DNA of 38,759 bases, from NCBI GenBank assembly GCA_022800755.1, contig JAAWQX010000019.1, positions 1 through 38,759 on the forward strand, in the 5' to 3' direction. A program made the translations under genes and the position numbers. Position 1 is the first letter of the stretch, and each line of letters starts with the position of its first letter. Positions 14,128 to 21,549 of this stretch are shown here, piece by piece. The DNA is from Oscillospiraceae bacterium (GTDB lineage: Bacteria; Bacillota; Clostridia; Oscillospirales; Oscillospiraceae). Below the pieces are notes generated by a model. That model was not told where the DNA came from. It saw only the letters and a list, made by a program, of their open reading frames with translations, and ran no database searches.

Positions 14128-16551
14128 ATGAATTTAAGCAGAAAATGGCTCAGCGAGTTCGTGACCGTTGACGCCAACGACAAAGACTTCGCCGAAGCGA
14201 TGACCCTGTCCGGTTCCAAGGTCGAACTGACCCATGACCTGGGCGCGGAAATTCAAAACGTAGTCGTGGGCAAGGTCCTGTCCATGAAGCGCCACGAAAA
14301 CAGCGACCACATGTGGGTCTGCCAGGTAGACGCGGGCCGGGCCGCCCCCATCCAGATCGTCACCGGCGCCCAAAACGTAAAAGAGGGCGACATCGTCCCC
14401 GTGGCCCTGGACGGTTCCGTCCTCCCCGGCGGCAAGGAGATCAAGGCCGGCAAACTCCGGGGCGAGGATTCCAACGGGATGCTGTGCTCTTTCACAGAAC
14501 TGGGCCTGGAGCAGCGGGACTTCCCCACAGCATATGAAAACGGCATCTGGATCCTCTCCGACGACCCGGAATTGACAAACCTCACCATCGGCGAGGACAT
14601 CCGCACCGCCGTGGGACTGGATGACCACGTGGTCGAATTCGAGATCACCCCCAACCGCCCGGACTGCCTGAGCGTCATTGGTCTGGCCCGGGAAGTCACG
14701 GCGACCTTTGACAAGCCCTGCTATTTCCACACCCCGGAGGTCAAAGCCACGGGAAAGGGCGATTTGACCCAGCTGCTCACCGTGTCCACCCCCGACCCGG
14801 AGCTTTGCCCGCGCTACACCGCCCGCATGGTGCGCAACGTAAAGATCGCCCCGTCCCCCAAGTGGATGCGGGAGCGCCTGCGGGCCATGGGCGTGCGCCC
14901 CATCAACAACATCGTGGACATCACCAACTACGTCATGCTGGAATACGGCCAGCCCATGCACGCGTTCGACTACCGCTACATCAAAAACGGCCACATCGTC
15001 GTGCGCCGGGCCAAGCTGGGAGAGGAACTGACCACTCTGGACGGCAACGTCCGCAAGCTGACCCCCAACCACCTGGTCATCGCCGATGAGACTCGGGCCG
15101 TAGGTCTCGCGGGCATCATGGGCGGCGAGAACAGCGAGATCGTGGAAGACACGGTGGACGTGGTGTTTGAATCCGCCAATTTTGACGGCACCTGCATCCG
15201 AAAAGGCGCGTTAAGCCTCGGTATGCGCACGGAAGCCTCCGCAAAATTTGAAAAGGGTCTGGACGTCCAAAACACCCTGCCGGCAGTCAACCGGGCCTGC
15301 GAGCTGGTAGAACGCCTGGGGGCCGGCGAGGTGCTCCCCGGCGTGATCGACGTGGTCAACAACATTCCCGAACCCACCCTTTTAAAGCTGGAGCCGGACA
15401 AGATCAACGCCCTGCTGGGCACGGATGTGTCGGAGAACGTGATGTACACCATCCTGCAAAAGCTGGGCTTTGAGACCACCCAGGAGCGCGGCATCATCAA
15501 AGTCCCCTCCTGGCGCGGCGACGTGAAGGAGATGGCGGACCTGGCCGAGGAAGTGGCCCGGTTCTACGGCTACAACAACATCCCCGTCACCCTCATGCGG
15601 GGCCAGACCACCCTGGGCGGCTATTCCACCGCGCAGAAGCTGGAAAACCGCCTGGGCAGCCTGTGCCGGGCCATGGGCTATGACGAGATCATCACCTACT
15701 CGTTCATCTCCCCCACCTGGTACGATAAGATCGGCTGGCCCGCGGACTACCCCCGGCGCAATTCCTTTAAAATCCTGAACCCCCTGGGCGAAGACACCTC
15801 CATCATGCGCACTACCGCCCTGCCGTCCATGCTGGAGATCCTCTCCCGGAATTACAACTACCGCAACAAAAACGTCCGTCTCTACGAACTGGGCCGCATT
15901 TACCAGCCCGGCGGCAAGGACGGTCTCGCCGTGGAAAGCAAGGTACTCACCCTGGGCGCTTATGGCGACGATATGGACTTCTACGCCCTGAAAGGCGCGG
16001 TGGAAGCCATCTTGGGCGATATCCGCGTAAGCGGCGTGCATTTTGAAACTGCCACGCCGGAAACCTGGGGCGGGGCGATCACCCCCTACCACCCCGGCCG
16101 GGTAGCCGCGGTATTCAACGCGTCGGAAGACTGCCTGGGCTTCATTGGCCAGATCCACCCCCTGGTCGCGAAAAACTTCGGCGTAGACGGAGAACTGTAC
16201 TGCGCGGAGCTGTCCTTCGACGAACTGATGCTCGCCAAGGGCGCGGCCCCGGAGTACGTCCCCCTGCCCAAATTCCCCAGCGTGACCCGTGACATCGCGG
16301 TCGTGTGCGACGAAGCCGTCACCGTCGGTGCGTTGGAAGCGGCCATTCGCAAGGGCGCGAAGGGCCTGCTGAAAGAGGTCGCCCTGTTCGACATCTACCG
16401 GGGCAAGGGCGTGGACGACGGCAAAAAATCCGTGGCCTTCAACCTGGTGCTCCGCGCTGACGACCGCTCCCTTACCGGCGAGGAAGCGGACGCGGACGTC
16501 CAGAGCATTCTGGAGACTCTGAAAACCGACTGCGGCGCGGTGCTGCGGTAA
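14128..16551 (+). CDS. pheT: Phenylalanyl-tRNA synthetase beta subunit
   Basis: 807-residue beta subunit. Domains in order: N-terminal B1, the tRNA-binding EMAP-like domain (about 40-150; VVVGKVLSMKRHENSDHMWV), the B3/B4 editing domain (about 215-390; RPINNIVDITNYVMLEYGQP), the B5 domain (about 410-480), the class II-like core, and a C-terminal ferredoxin-fold anticodon-binding domain (last 95 residues; FPSVTRDIAVVCDE, then LTGEEADADV). Length is normal. It starts at ATG 14128 after AAAGGAG. It edits Tyr-tRNA-Phe and anchors tRNA. Confidence 0.98.
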   Translation: MNLSRKWLSEFVTVDANDKDFAEAMTLSGSKVELTHDLGAEIQNVVVGKVLSMKRHENSDHMWVCQVDAGRAAPIQIVTGAQNVKEGDIVPVALDGSVLPGGKEIKAGKLRGEDSNGMLCSFTELGLEQRDFPTAYENGIWILSDDPELTNLTIGEDIRTAVGLDDHVVEFEITPNRPDCLSVIGLAREVTATFDKPCYFHTPEVKATGKGDLTQLLTVSTPDPELCPRYTARMVRNVKIAPSPKWMRERLRAMGVRPINNIVDITNYVMLEYGQPMHAFDYRYIKNGHIVVRRAKLGEELTTLDGNVRKLTPNHLVIADETRAVGLAGIMGGENSEIVEDTVDVVFESANFDGTCIRKGALSLGMRTEASAKFEKGLDVQNTLPAVNRACELVERLGAGEVLPGVIDVVNNIPEPTLLKLEPDKINALLGTDVSENVMYTILQKLGFETTQERGIIKVPSWRGDVKEMADLAEEVARFYGYNNIPVTLMRGQTTLGGYSTAQKLENRLGSLCRAMGYDEIITYSFISPTWYDKIGWPADYPRRNSFKILNPLGEDTSIMRTTALPSMLEILSRNYNYRNKNVRLYELGRIYQPGGKDGLAVESKVLTLGAYGDDMDFYALKGAVEAILGDIRVSGVHFETATPETWGGAITPYHPGRVAAVFNASEDCLGFIGQIHPLVAKNFGVDGELYCAELSFDELMLAKGAAPEYVPLPKFPSVTRDIAVVCDEAVTVGALEAAIRKGAKGLLKEVALFDIYRGKGVDDGKKSVAFNLVLRADDRSLTGEEADADVQSILETLKTDCGAVLR

Positions 16552-16560
16552 GGAGGTACT

Positions 16561-17178
16561 ATGGCCACAAAAACCGTAAAAGCTCAGTCCCGCTACAACC
16601 GCACGCAGTTCATTTACTGCCTGTTCCTTCTGGTCTTCGGCGTCATCGGCGCGGTACAGGTCACGCTGAACGGCACCGGCACGGAATCCGGCAGCCGCAG
16701 AGGACTCAAGGGTCTGATTTCCGGTGCCTTGCGTGATCTGGAGGGGAACGGGCATGAAGACCTGGTGCAGTGGATCGTTGTCGGCATCTTCGTGCTGGTA
16801 GTGATCCTGTCCATCGTCCGGGGCATCCGGTTTTTCCGGTACGCCGCCCCCGCCCGCACCCCCCTGGGCGCGTCGATTCTGTCCCAAGCCGCCCCCGGCG
16901 CGGACCTGTGGGAGCTGTGCGCCCAGATCGACCGGGACATGGACCTGGGCGCGAAAACCTTCGCCGAGGTCTCTATCAGTTCCCGCTGGATCATGGACGC
17001 CACAGCCATGCGCCTGGACCGCATCGCTAAAATCGACCGGGACGAAGACGACGCCTGCATCACCCTGACAGACACGGACGGCTATCAGATCTGCCTGGAC
17101 CTGCTCACCGAGGAGGACCGAACCGCCGCCCTGCGTTACCTCCGCGGCGTGCTGCCGCCCGACGTCCCGATCAACTGA
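16561..17178 (+). CDS. Membrane protein of unknown function in the pheST operon
   Basis: 205 residues with two hydrophobic helices (about 17-35 and 70-90). A cytoplasmic C-terminal domain follows (about 95-205; LWELCAQIDRDMDLGAKTF, SRWIMDATAMRLDRIAKID, GYQICLDLLTEEDRTAALRY). I do not recognise the family. The ATG at 16561 follows GGAGG by 4 bases, 9 bases after the pheT stop, so it is co-transcribed with pheST and ends in a terminator. Confidence 0.7.
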   Translation: MATKTVKAQSRYNRTQFIYCLFLLVFGVIGAVQVTLNGTGTESGSRRGLKGLISGALRDLEGNGHEDLVQWIVVGIFVLVVILSIVRGIRFFRYAAPARTPLGASILSQAAPGADLWELCAQIDRDMDLGAKTFAEVSISSRWIMDATAMRLDRIAKIDRDEDDACITLTDTDGYQICLDLLTEEDRTAALRYLRGVLPPDVPIN

Positions 17179-17185
17179 TAAACGC

Positions 17186-17222
17186 AAAAGGGCACACCGA
17201 ACATCCCCGGTGTGCCCTTTTC
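17186..17222 (+). terminator. Terminator of the pheST operon
   Basis: Perfect 14-bp stem AAAAGGGCACACCG/CGGTGTGCCCTTTT (17186-17199 with 17208-17221). Confidence 0.92.
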
Positions 17223-17338
17223 CCGCCCCGCGAGAGAGAATTCTCGCCCCATTGGGTAGCATTTTCAAAAAATTCCTGCTATGCTTTGAGTAAACAAACA
17301 CCCTTGAGACACAATTCCCATAGAAGGAGGCCGCGCGT

Positions 17339-18475
17339 ATGACAGAACTGGAATTCGGCGACCGGGTACGAAAGTACCGCAAATCGAAAAATCTGACCCA
17401 GCAAGACCTGGCAGAACGCCTGGGCGTATCGGATAAGAGCGTATCCCGCTGGGAAAACGGAAGCTACCCGGACGTAGCCCTGCTCGGCCCGCTGGCAAAA
17501 GAGCTGGGCGTGACGGTAGACGACCTGTTAGGCACCGCGCCGCCGCTTAAGAAGCTGGAACAAAGCGACCTGCAAAGCTGGCTGTCTTACGCCTTTGCCA
17601 TCGGCGGCGGCGTCGCATTTTTTCTGCTCCGGCTGTTTTTGCCCACGCTGCTGTGCTACGCGGCCTATCTCGGCCTGATGGCCTACGGCGTGTACCTGCA
17701 AAAAAATTACACGTTTCATAATAAGTGGTTCCACATCGGCAATCTGGTGATGAACCTGTTCGTGAACCTGGAAATTGCCGGCAGCCTCGTGGCCTTCCTG
17801 CTGATTTTAGACGGCTGGCCCACAACCATCAGCATGGAAACAATATTCAGCTTAATGAACGGCAGTGAACTCCGTCTCCCCGTCTACGGCGCGGTCATCT
17901 TCCTGATTTCCACAGTCCGCCCGCTCCTCGCCCTGGCGCTCACGGCCCTGACCGCCTACTGCATCCGCCGCTGGTGGCAGGGCGAAGACCTGCCGAAGCT
18001 CCATTTTACGCCGAAAAACCTAAGCCCCGCGAAACTGCTGCCCGCAATCTTCCCGCCCATCCTGGCCGTCTACTGGATATTCTTTTCCGCGGACACCGCC
18101 ATATTTCCCATTTGGGTCTATCTGCACCAGGGCACAGTTTTCATGGTCCTGTGGCTGATCTCAGCGGCCATCACCGCAGCGGTGCTGCTGCTTGCCCGCC
18201 GCCGCTGGACGCTCGTTCCGGCAGGCGCGATGCTTTTGTACACGCTGGTTTTCCCCCGCCTATGCGCCTCGGTACGCTCCATCGGCTTCAAAACCGGCAA
18301 CATTTACACGGAAGCCAACCTGAACCCGGACAACTACCCCCGCTTTTTGCAGGCGGACGAAACCCTGCTGGTCCTGGCCGTGGTCCTTTCCGCCATTTAC
18401 CTGCTGTTTTGCTTCATAAACATCCGCCAATCCCCACCAAAAGAGGAAAAAGCAGGCAAATCTGCGCCAATGTGA
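17339..18475 (+). CDS. XRE-family regulator with membrane domain
   Basis: 378 residues. The first 65 form a Cro/CI-type helix-turn-helix (RVRKYRKSKNLTQQDLAERL, then GVSDKSVSRWENGSYPDVAL). The rest is a membrane domain with about seven or eight hydrophobic helices (from about 78 to 365). Such fusions are common in Clostridia and are thought to couple membrane signals to gene control; the targets are unknown. The ATG at 17339 has GGAGG 8 bases before it. It is a single-gene unit; I see no convincing promoter in the 116 bases upstream. Confidence 0.88.
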   Translation: MTELEFGDRVRKYRKSKNLTQQDLAERLGVSDKSVSRWENGSYPDVALLGPLAKELGVTVDDLLGTAPPLKKLEQSDLQSWLSYAFAIGGGVAFFLLRLFLPTLLCYAAYLGLMAYGVYLQKNYTFHNKWFHIGNLVMNLFVNLEIAGSLVAFLLILDGWPTTISMETIFSLMNGSELRLPVYGAVIFLISTVRPLLALALTALTAYCIRRWWQGEDLPKLHFTPKNLSPAKLLPAIFPPILAVYWIFFSADTAIFPIWVYLHQGTVFMVLWLISAAITAAVLLLARRRWTLVPAGAMLLYTLVFPRLCASVRSIGFKTGNIYTEANLNPDNYPRFLQADETLLVLAVVLSAIYLLFCFINIRQSPPKEEKAGKSAPM

Positions 18476-18508
18476 CGGATTTGTAATGGAACGGTAATAT
18501 TGAACCTC

Positions 18509-18537
18509 TTTACACGGACGTGTTTTTGAGATAATAT
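18509..18537 (+). promoter_or_regulatory. Promoter of ireB
   Basis: TTTACA (18509-18514), 17-base spacer, TAATAT (18532-18537), 38 bases before the start. Confidence 0.6.
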
Positions 18538-18574
18538 AATACGTGTAAACAAACTTTGTAAGGAGGCGATACCG

Positions 18575-18817
18575 GTGGAAGATGTAACCAGAAAATTCAC
18601 CGCATTGGACAGTAAGACAGAGATCAAAGAGATTCTTTCTTCGGTATATGATTCCCTGTTGGTCAAGGGGTATAACCCCATCAACCAGCTGGTAGGATAT
18701 ATCATCTCCGAGGACCCGACGTATATCACGAATTACAACAACGCGCGCGCGTTGATCTGCCGGGTAGACCGGGACGAGCTTTTGCAGGAGCTGCTGGTAA
18801 GTTATCTCGAGAAATAA
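18575..18817 (+). CDS. ireB: IreB-family regulatory phosphoprotein (UPF0297)
   Basis: 80-residue protein matching the IreB/YrzL family along its length: TRKFTALDSKTEIKEILSSV, YNPINQLVGYIISEDPTYIT, and NNARALICRVDRDEL. In Enterococcus, IreB is phosphorylated by the PASTA kinase IreK at N-terminal threonines and affects cell-wall stress tolerance; Thr5 and Thr9 here are candidates. It starts with GTG at 18575 after AAGGAGG. In many Firmicutes it sits with ruvX (yqgF) and a yrzB-like gene; here it is alone between its own promoter and terminator. Confidence 0.95.
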   Translation: MEDVTRKFTALDSKTEIKEILSSVYDSLLVKGYNPINQLVGYIISEDPTYITNYNNARALICRVDRDELLQELLVSYLEK

Positions 18818-18819
18818 GG

Positions 18820-18850
18820 ACAGGCGTCGGAAAAGGCGCCTGTTTTTATT
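18820..18850 (+). terminator. Terminator after ireB
   Basis: Stem ACAGGCG/CGCCTGT (18820-18826 with 18837-18843) followed by TTTTA. Confidence 0.85.
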
Positions 18851-18872
18851 TTACAAAAATCGTATAATTTTC

Positions 18873-18900
18873 TTGACAAACGCAAATTATACGGTATAAT
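18873..18900 (+). promoter_or_regulatory. Promoter of tRNA-Gln
   Basis: Perfect TTGACA (18873-18878) and TATAAT (18895-18900), 16-base spacer, 13 bases before the mature tRNA end. Confidence 0.85.
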
Positions 18901-18913
18901 GTTCCTTGCAAAT

Positions 18914-18987
18914 AGCGGATTAGTGTAAAGGTAGCACACCGGACTCTGACTCCGTTCGTGAGGGTTCGAATCCTTCATCCGCTGCCA
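18914..18987 (+). tRNA. tRNA-Gln (anticodon CUG), CCA encoded
   Basis: Seven-bp acceptor stem AGCGGAT/ATCCGCT, D arm containing AAAGGTAG, anticodon loop CTCTGAC with anticodon CTG (reads CAG, glutamine), T arm GAGGG-TTCGAAT-CCTTC, discriminator G and genomic CCA at 18985-18987. It is a single tRNA with its own promoter and terminator. Confidence 0.95.
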
Positions 18988-18989
18988 AT

Positions 18990-19023
18990 AAGAAAGACGC
19001 CCCGCCGGAGCGTCTTTCTTATT
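18990..19023 (+). terminator. Terminator after tRNA-Gln
   Basis: Perfect 11-bp stem AAGAAAGACGC/GCGTCTTTCTT (18990-19000 with 19010-19020). Confidence 0.85.
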
Positions 19024-19040
19024 ATGTACATGCGCGGCTT

Positions 19041-19075
19041 ATATCCCGGAGAAATCTTGTATTTCTTCGGGATAT
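19041..19075. promoter_or_regulatory. Candidate operator over the -35 box of the zinc-ribbon gene
   Basis: An inverted repeat with 15-base arms (19041-19055 and 19061-19075), 14 of 15 positions complementary, separated by five bases. Its centre falls on the -35 box at 19057-19062. No T run follows on either strand, so a terminator is unlikely and a protein-binding operator is the simpler reading. Confidence 0.55.
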
Positions 19076-19085
19076 TCTTTATAAT
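19057..19085 (+). promoter_or_regulatory. Promoter of the zinc-ribbon/OB-repeat gene
   Basis: TTGTAT (19057-19062), 17-base spacer, TATAAT (19080-19085), 34 bases before the start. Confidence 0.7.
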
Positions 19086-19119
19086 GGGGTGCATAACGCA
19101 CGTTTAGGAGGGGTTCGTA

Positions 19120-20676
19120 TTGCGTATCATTGTAAAAAACAGCAATTTCTCATTACCCCTGTCATCTTTCACACTCCGGGGACCGGAGGAACACCGTTGT
19201 CCGGTTTGCAATTGCTATGTGCCCGAGCAATCCGCCGCCTGCCCCGGCTGCGGGGAACCGTTTCCGTCCGACCGCGACGAAGATGTCCTCACAGTCAGCC
19301 CGGAAGCCCTTGACGCCATGATCCTCCGGCGGAAAGAGCACTGTACAGCAAACCCGAAAAATGAGCAGGAGATGTTCCGTTTAGAGGATGAGCGGGACAA
19401 GTACCATATGCTGTCTCAGCAGGCTCCTACGCGCCCCACCCAGCCCGAACCGTCCACCCGGGCAACCACCGGTTCGATCCCTGACAAAACCATGTGGACG
19501 CGTCTGGCCACGCTGCTTCTCGCCGGAATCGCGGCGGTCGTCACGATTTCCCACATTCCCACAGCGCCAAAGCAGCCCGCTCTTCCTGAGCCTGACGAAA
19601 GCGCCATGGAGGAGGTCCTGCGGCCGGAAGACCTCTCCGTTTTGGATTATGTACAGGTATATGAACACGGGGATGATTATGAAGGGCAGACCGTTGTAAT
19701 CGCCGGCAAAATTTCAAGGGTGGGAGACCACTCACTTCGTTTCCTGGAACGGTTTGCTTATGATGACGCTTCGTCGAGCTTTCAGGTAGACCTGTATGAA
19801 AGCCTGCCCCGCAACACAAAAGCGTCTGACCTCTATCAGGAAGGGCAGTATGTCATCGTGCGGGGCACAGTGTCCGGCGGCGATCATGATAAGTTGTACG
19901 ACGCCGAAGTTCTTTTTTCCGGCGACGAGGCAAAACCCTATGTGGACGCCTGGGACGAGGCCTGGCATGAGCGGGGGCAAAGCCTCGCGCAGACGCTTCC
20001 GCTCACCGATTATATGGAGATCCTGGAAGATCCCGAGCCGTTTCAGGGGCAACGGGTCCGTGTCGCGGGGCAGGTAGAGTCTATTGGCTCAAACGGATAT
20101 CGGATCAAGTTCAGCTTTCACCGCCGCGAACCTGGAGGTCCGCAGCTGGATGTTAACCTCCAAGGCTGTCCCGATGAAATGTCCGCCGCGTGTGTGGAAG
20201 GGACCTATGCCGTTTTGTCCGGCGTCGTAGACCACGGTCTGTCCACAACGCTCATTGACTGCTATGTCGAATGCACGGGCGAGGAGGCGGAGCCCACCGC
20301 GAAACAGTCGGAAGCCGATTGGAAACAGCGCTGGCGCGAGCAGCGGGAGGCCTACATTTCCGCCTGCGAACCATACGACTATGAGCAGCTGACAAGGTAT
20401 CCCGACCAATACGAAGGCGTTCAGACCGTCATAAGCGGGCGGGTCGTTCAAATCTACGTGGCCCTGAGCTGGGACGATATCCTGTTAGATACCGGGAACG
20501 GAGACCTGGTGTATGTCCATTATGAAGGGAAACAGTACCACGATCCCGAAATATTAAAAAACGATCAGATCACGTTCTACGGGAAATACGACGGAAAACG
20601 GTACTACACAATCTCCGAAACTGAGAGCGAGCGGCTACCCTACCTGACCGCACAATATTCCAGCATCAATGCATGA
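19120..20676 (+). CDS. Zinc-ribbon membrane protein with three OB-like repeats
   Basis: 518 residues. An N-terminal zinc ribbon has Cys27-x2-Cys30 and Cys41-x2-Cys44. Residues 45-125 are polar and probably disordered. One membrane helix (about 127-146) follows. The rest has three similar units beginning near residues 176, 297 and 420, each with DY, a Y/F-x-G turn and V.I.G.V strands (DYEGQTVVIAGKI, PFQGQRVRVAGQV, QYEGVQTVISGRV), as in OB-type beta barrels of the tRNA_anti-like group. It would place the zinc ribbon inside and the three barrels outside the membrane. The start is TTG 19120 after AGGAGGGG. The function is unknown; it is a stand-alone gene. Confidence 0.82.
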   Translation: MRIIVKNSNFSLPLSSFTLRGPEEHRCPVCNCYVPEQSAACPGCGEPFPSDRDEDVLTVSPEALDAMILRRKEHCTANPKNEQEMFRLEDERDKYHMLSQQAPTRPTQPEPSTRATTGSIPDKTMWTRLATLLLAGIAAVVTISHIPTAPKQPALPEPDESAMEEVLRPEDLSVLDYVQVYEHGDDYEGQTVVIAGKISRVGDHSLRFLERFAYDDASSSFQVDLYESLPRNTKASDLYQEGQYVIVRGTVSGGDHDKLYDAEVLFSGDEAKPYVDAWDEAWHERGQSLAQTLPLTDYMEILEDPEPFQGQRVRVAGQVESIGSNGYRIKFSFHRREPGGPQLDVNLQGCPDEMSAACVEGTYAVLSGVVDHGLSTTLIDCYVECTGEEAEPTAKQSEADWKQRWREQREAYISACEPYDYEQLTRYPDQYEGVQTVISGRVVQIYVALSWDDILLDTGNGDLVYVHYEGKQYHDPEILKNDQITFYGKYDGKRYYTISETESERLPYLTAQYSSINA

Positions 20677-20713
20677 CCGGTTTCGTTTTATCCTCTTCTT
20701 CCATCTTTTTTCG

Positions 20714-20742
20714 TTGCACTCTCGGGAGGAATGTGTTATAAT
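20714..20742 (+). promoter_or_regulatory. Promoter of the Thr/Pro-rich lipoprotein
   Basis: TTGCAC (20714-20719), 17-base spacer, TATAAT (20737-20742). Confidence 0.75.
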
Positions 20743-20752
20743 GCAACTGTTT

Positions 20753-20804
20753 GCGGAAAAGTGATGGAACTTTTCCCGCTCTCGACCGTCTAAGGGAATG
20801 ACGG
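20753..20804 (+). promoter_or_regulatory. Leader with two hairpins
   Basis: Between the promoter and the lipoprotein start, GCGGAAAAGT pairs with ACTTTTCCCGC (20753-20762 with 20769-20779, one bulge), and CCGTC pairs with GACGG (20786-20790 with 20800-20804). I could not match this to a known riboswitch, and there is no terminator. Confidence 0.35.
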
Positions 20805-20835
20805 CCCAAGCAAAAACATAGGAGAATGTGATAGT

Positions 20836-21498
20836 ATGAAAAGAACAATTGTTTTAATTTTAGTGCTGGCAATGGTCCTGGCCTTTGCCGCCTGCGGCCC
20901 CAAGGTCCCGGCCCCTACGCCCACGCCTGATGCGGCTACGCCCACGCCGGAAGCCACAACCACCCCGAAACCCACGGCGACCCCGGAACCCACCCCTACG
21001 CCCGACGCGGCCACCCCCACGCCGGACACTAAACCGACGCCCACGCCCGCGCCGACCCCGGAACCCACGCCGGACAGCACCACCGTGACCCCGGCCAAAA
21101 CGGCAGACGAACTGAAAACCCTGCTGGAGACCATTCTGGAAGGCTGCGACGAGGTAAATTCCGGCAATTTCGCGGAACTGCCCAAGGACAATGACACTTA
21201 CCAGTACAACCTGTACATCGACTACGTAGAGGGCTACGAGTGCATGACCTACGCCCCCATGATGAGCTCTATGGCCTACTTTGTGGCCCTGGTGAGCGTA
21301 CCGTCGGATGTAGACGCGGAGGCGCTGGCCGCCGCCATCGAATCCGGGGCGGACCCCAATAAGTGGGTATGCGTATCCGCCGACCAGGTGGACGCGGTAG
21401 CGAACGGAAATGTCATTTTGTTCTACATGGTGGCTTCCGAGGGCTTCCCCGTGACTGCGGAGACCCTGACCAACAATTTCTTGGCGCAAACGATCTAA
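20836..21498 (+). CDS. Lipoprotein with Thr/Pro-rich spacer
   Basis: 220 residues. The signal peptide ends in lipobox AFAAC (Cys20). Residues about 24-87 are a low-complexity spacer of PTP / PEPTPTP repeats that probably spans the cell wall. The remaining 130 residues form a small domain (LKTLLETILEGCDEVNSGNF, YEGYECMTYAPMMSS, then GNVILFYMVASEGFPV) that I do not recognise by name. The start at 20836 follows AGGAG by 11 bases. It has its own promoter and terminator. The spacer type is shared with the deacetylase at 12163. Confidence 0.82.
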   Translation: MKRTIVLILVLAMVLAFAACGPKVPAPTPTPDAATPTPEATTTPKPTATPEPTPTPDAATPTPDTKPTPTPAPTPEPTPDSTTVTPAKTADELKTLLETILEGCDEVNSGNFAELPKDNDTYQYNLYIDYVEGYECMTYAPMMSSMAYFVALVSVPSDVDAEALAAAIESGADPNKWVCVSADQVDAVANGNVILFYMVASEGFPVTAETLTNNFLAQTI

Positions 21499-21504
21499 AA
21501 CAAG

Positions 21505-21538
21505 CAGCCCCGGCCAGCGTGACCGGGGCTGTTTCTTT
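21505..21538 (+). terminator. Terminator after the lipoprotein
   Basis: Stem CAGCCCCGG/CCGGGGCTG (21505-21513 with 21523-21531) followed by TTTCTTT. Confidence 0.88.
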
Positions 21539-21549
21539 CAGGTGATGTC

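Noticed and set aside
15382-17382. Long minus-strand open frame across pheT and the following gene
   Set aside because: It is antisense to pheT and the downstream gene, with no ribosome site or recognisable domain.
18914-19120. tRNA-Gln as an integration site of a mobile element
   Set aside because: No integrase and no repeat of the tRNA end downstream in the window; the next gene has its own ordinary promoter.
20905-21095. DNA tandem repeat in the Thr/Pro-rich lipoprotein as a regulatory repeat
   Set aside because: The repetition follows from Pro-Thr-Pro coding in a wall-spanning spacer and is seen in the deacetylase too; it is not a separate element.
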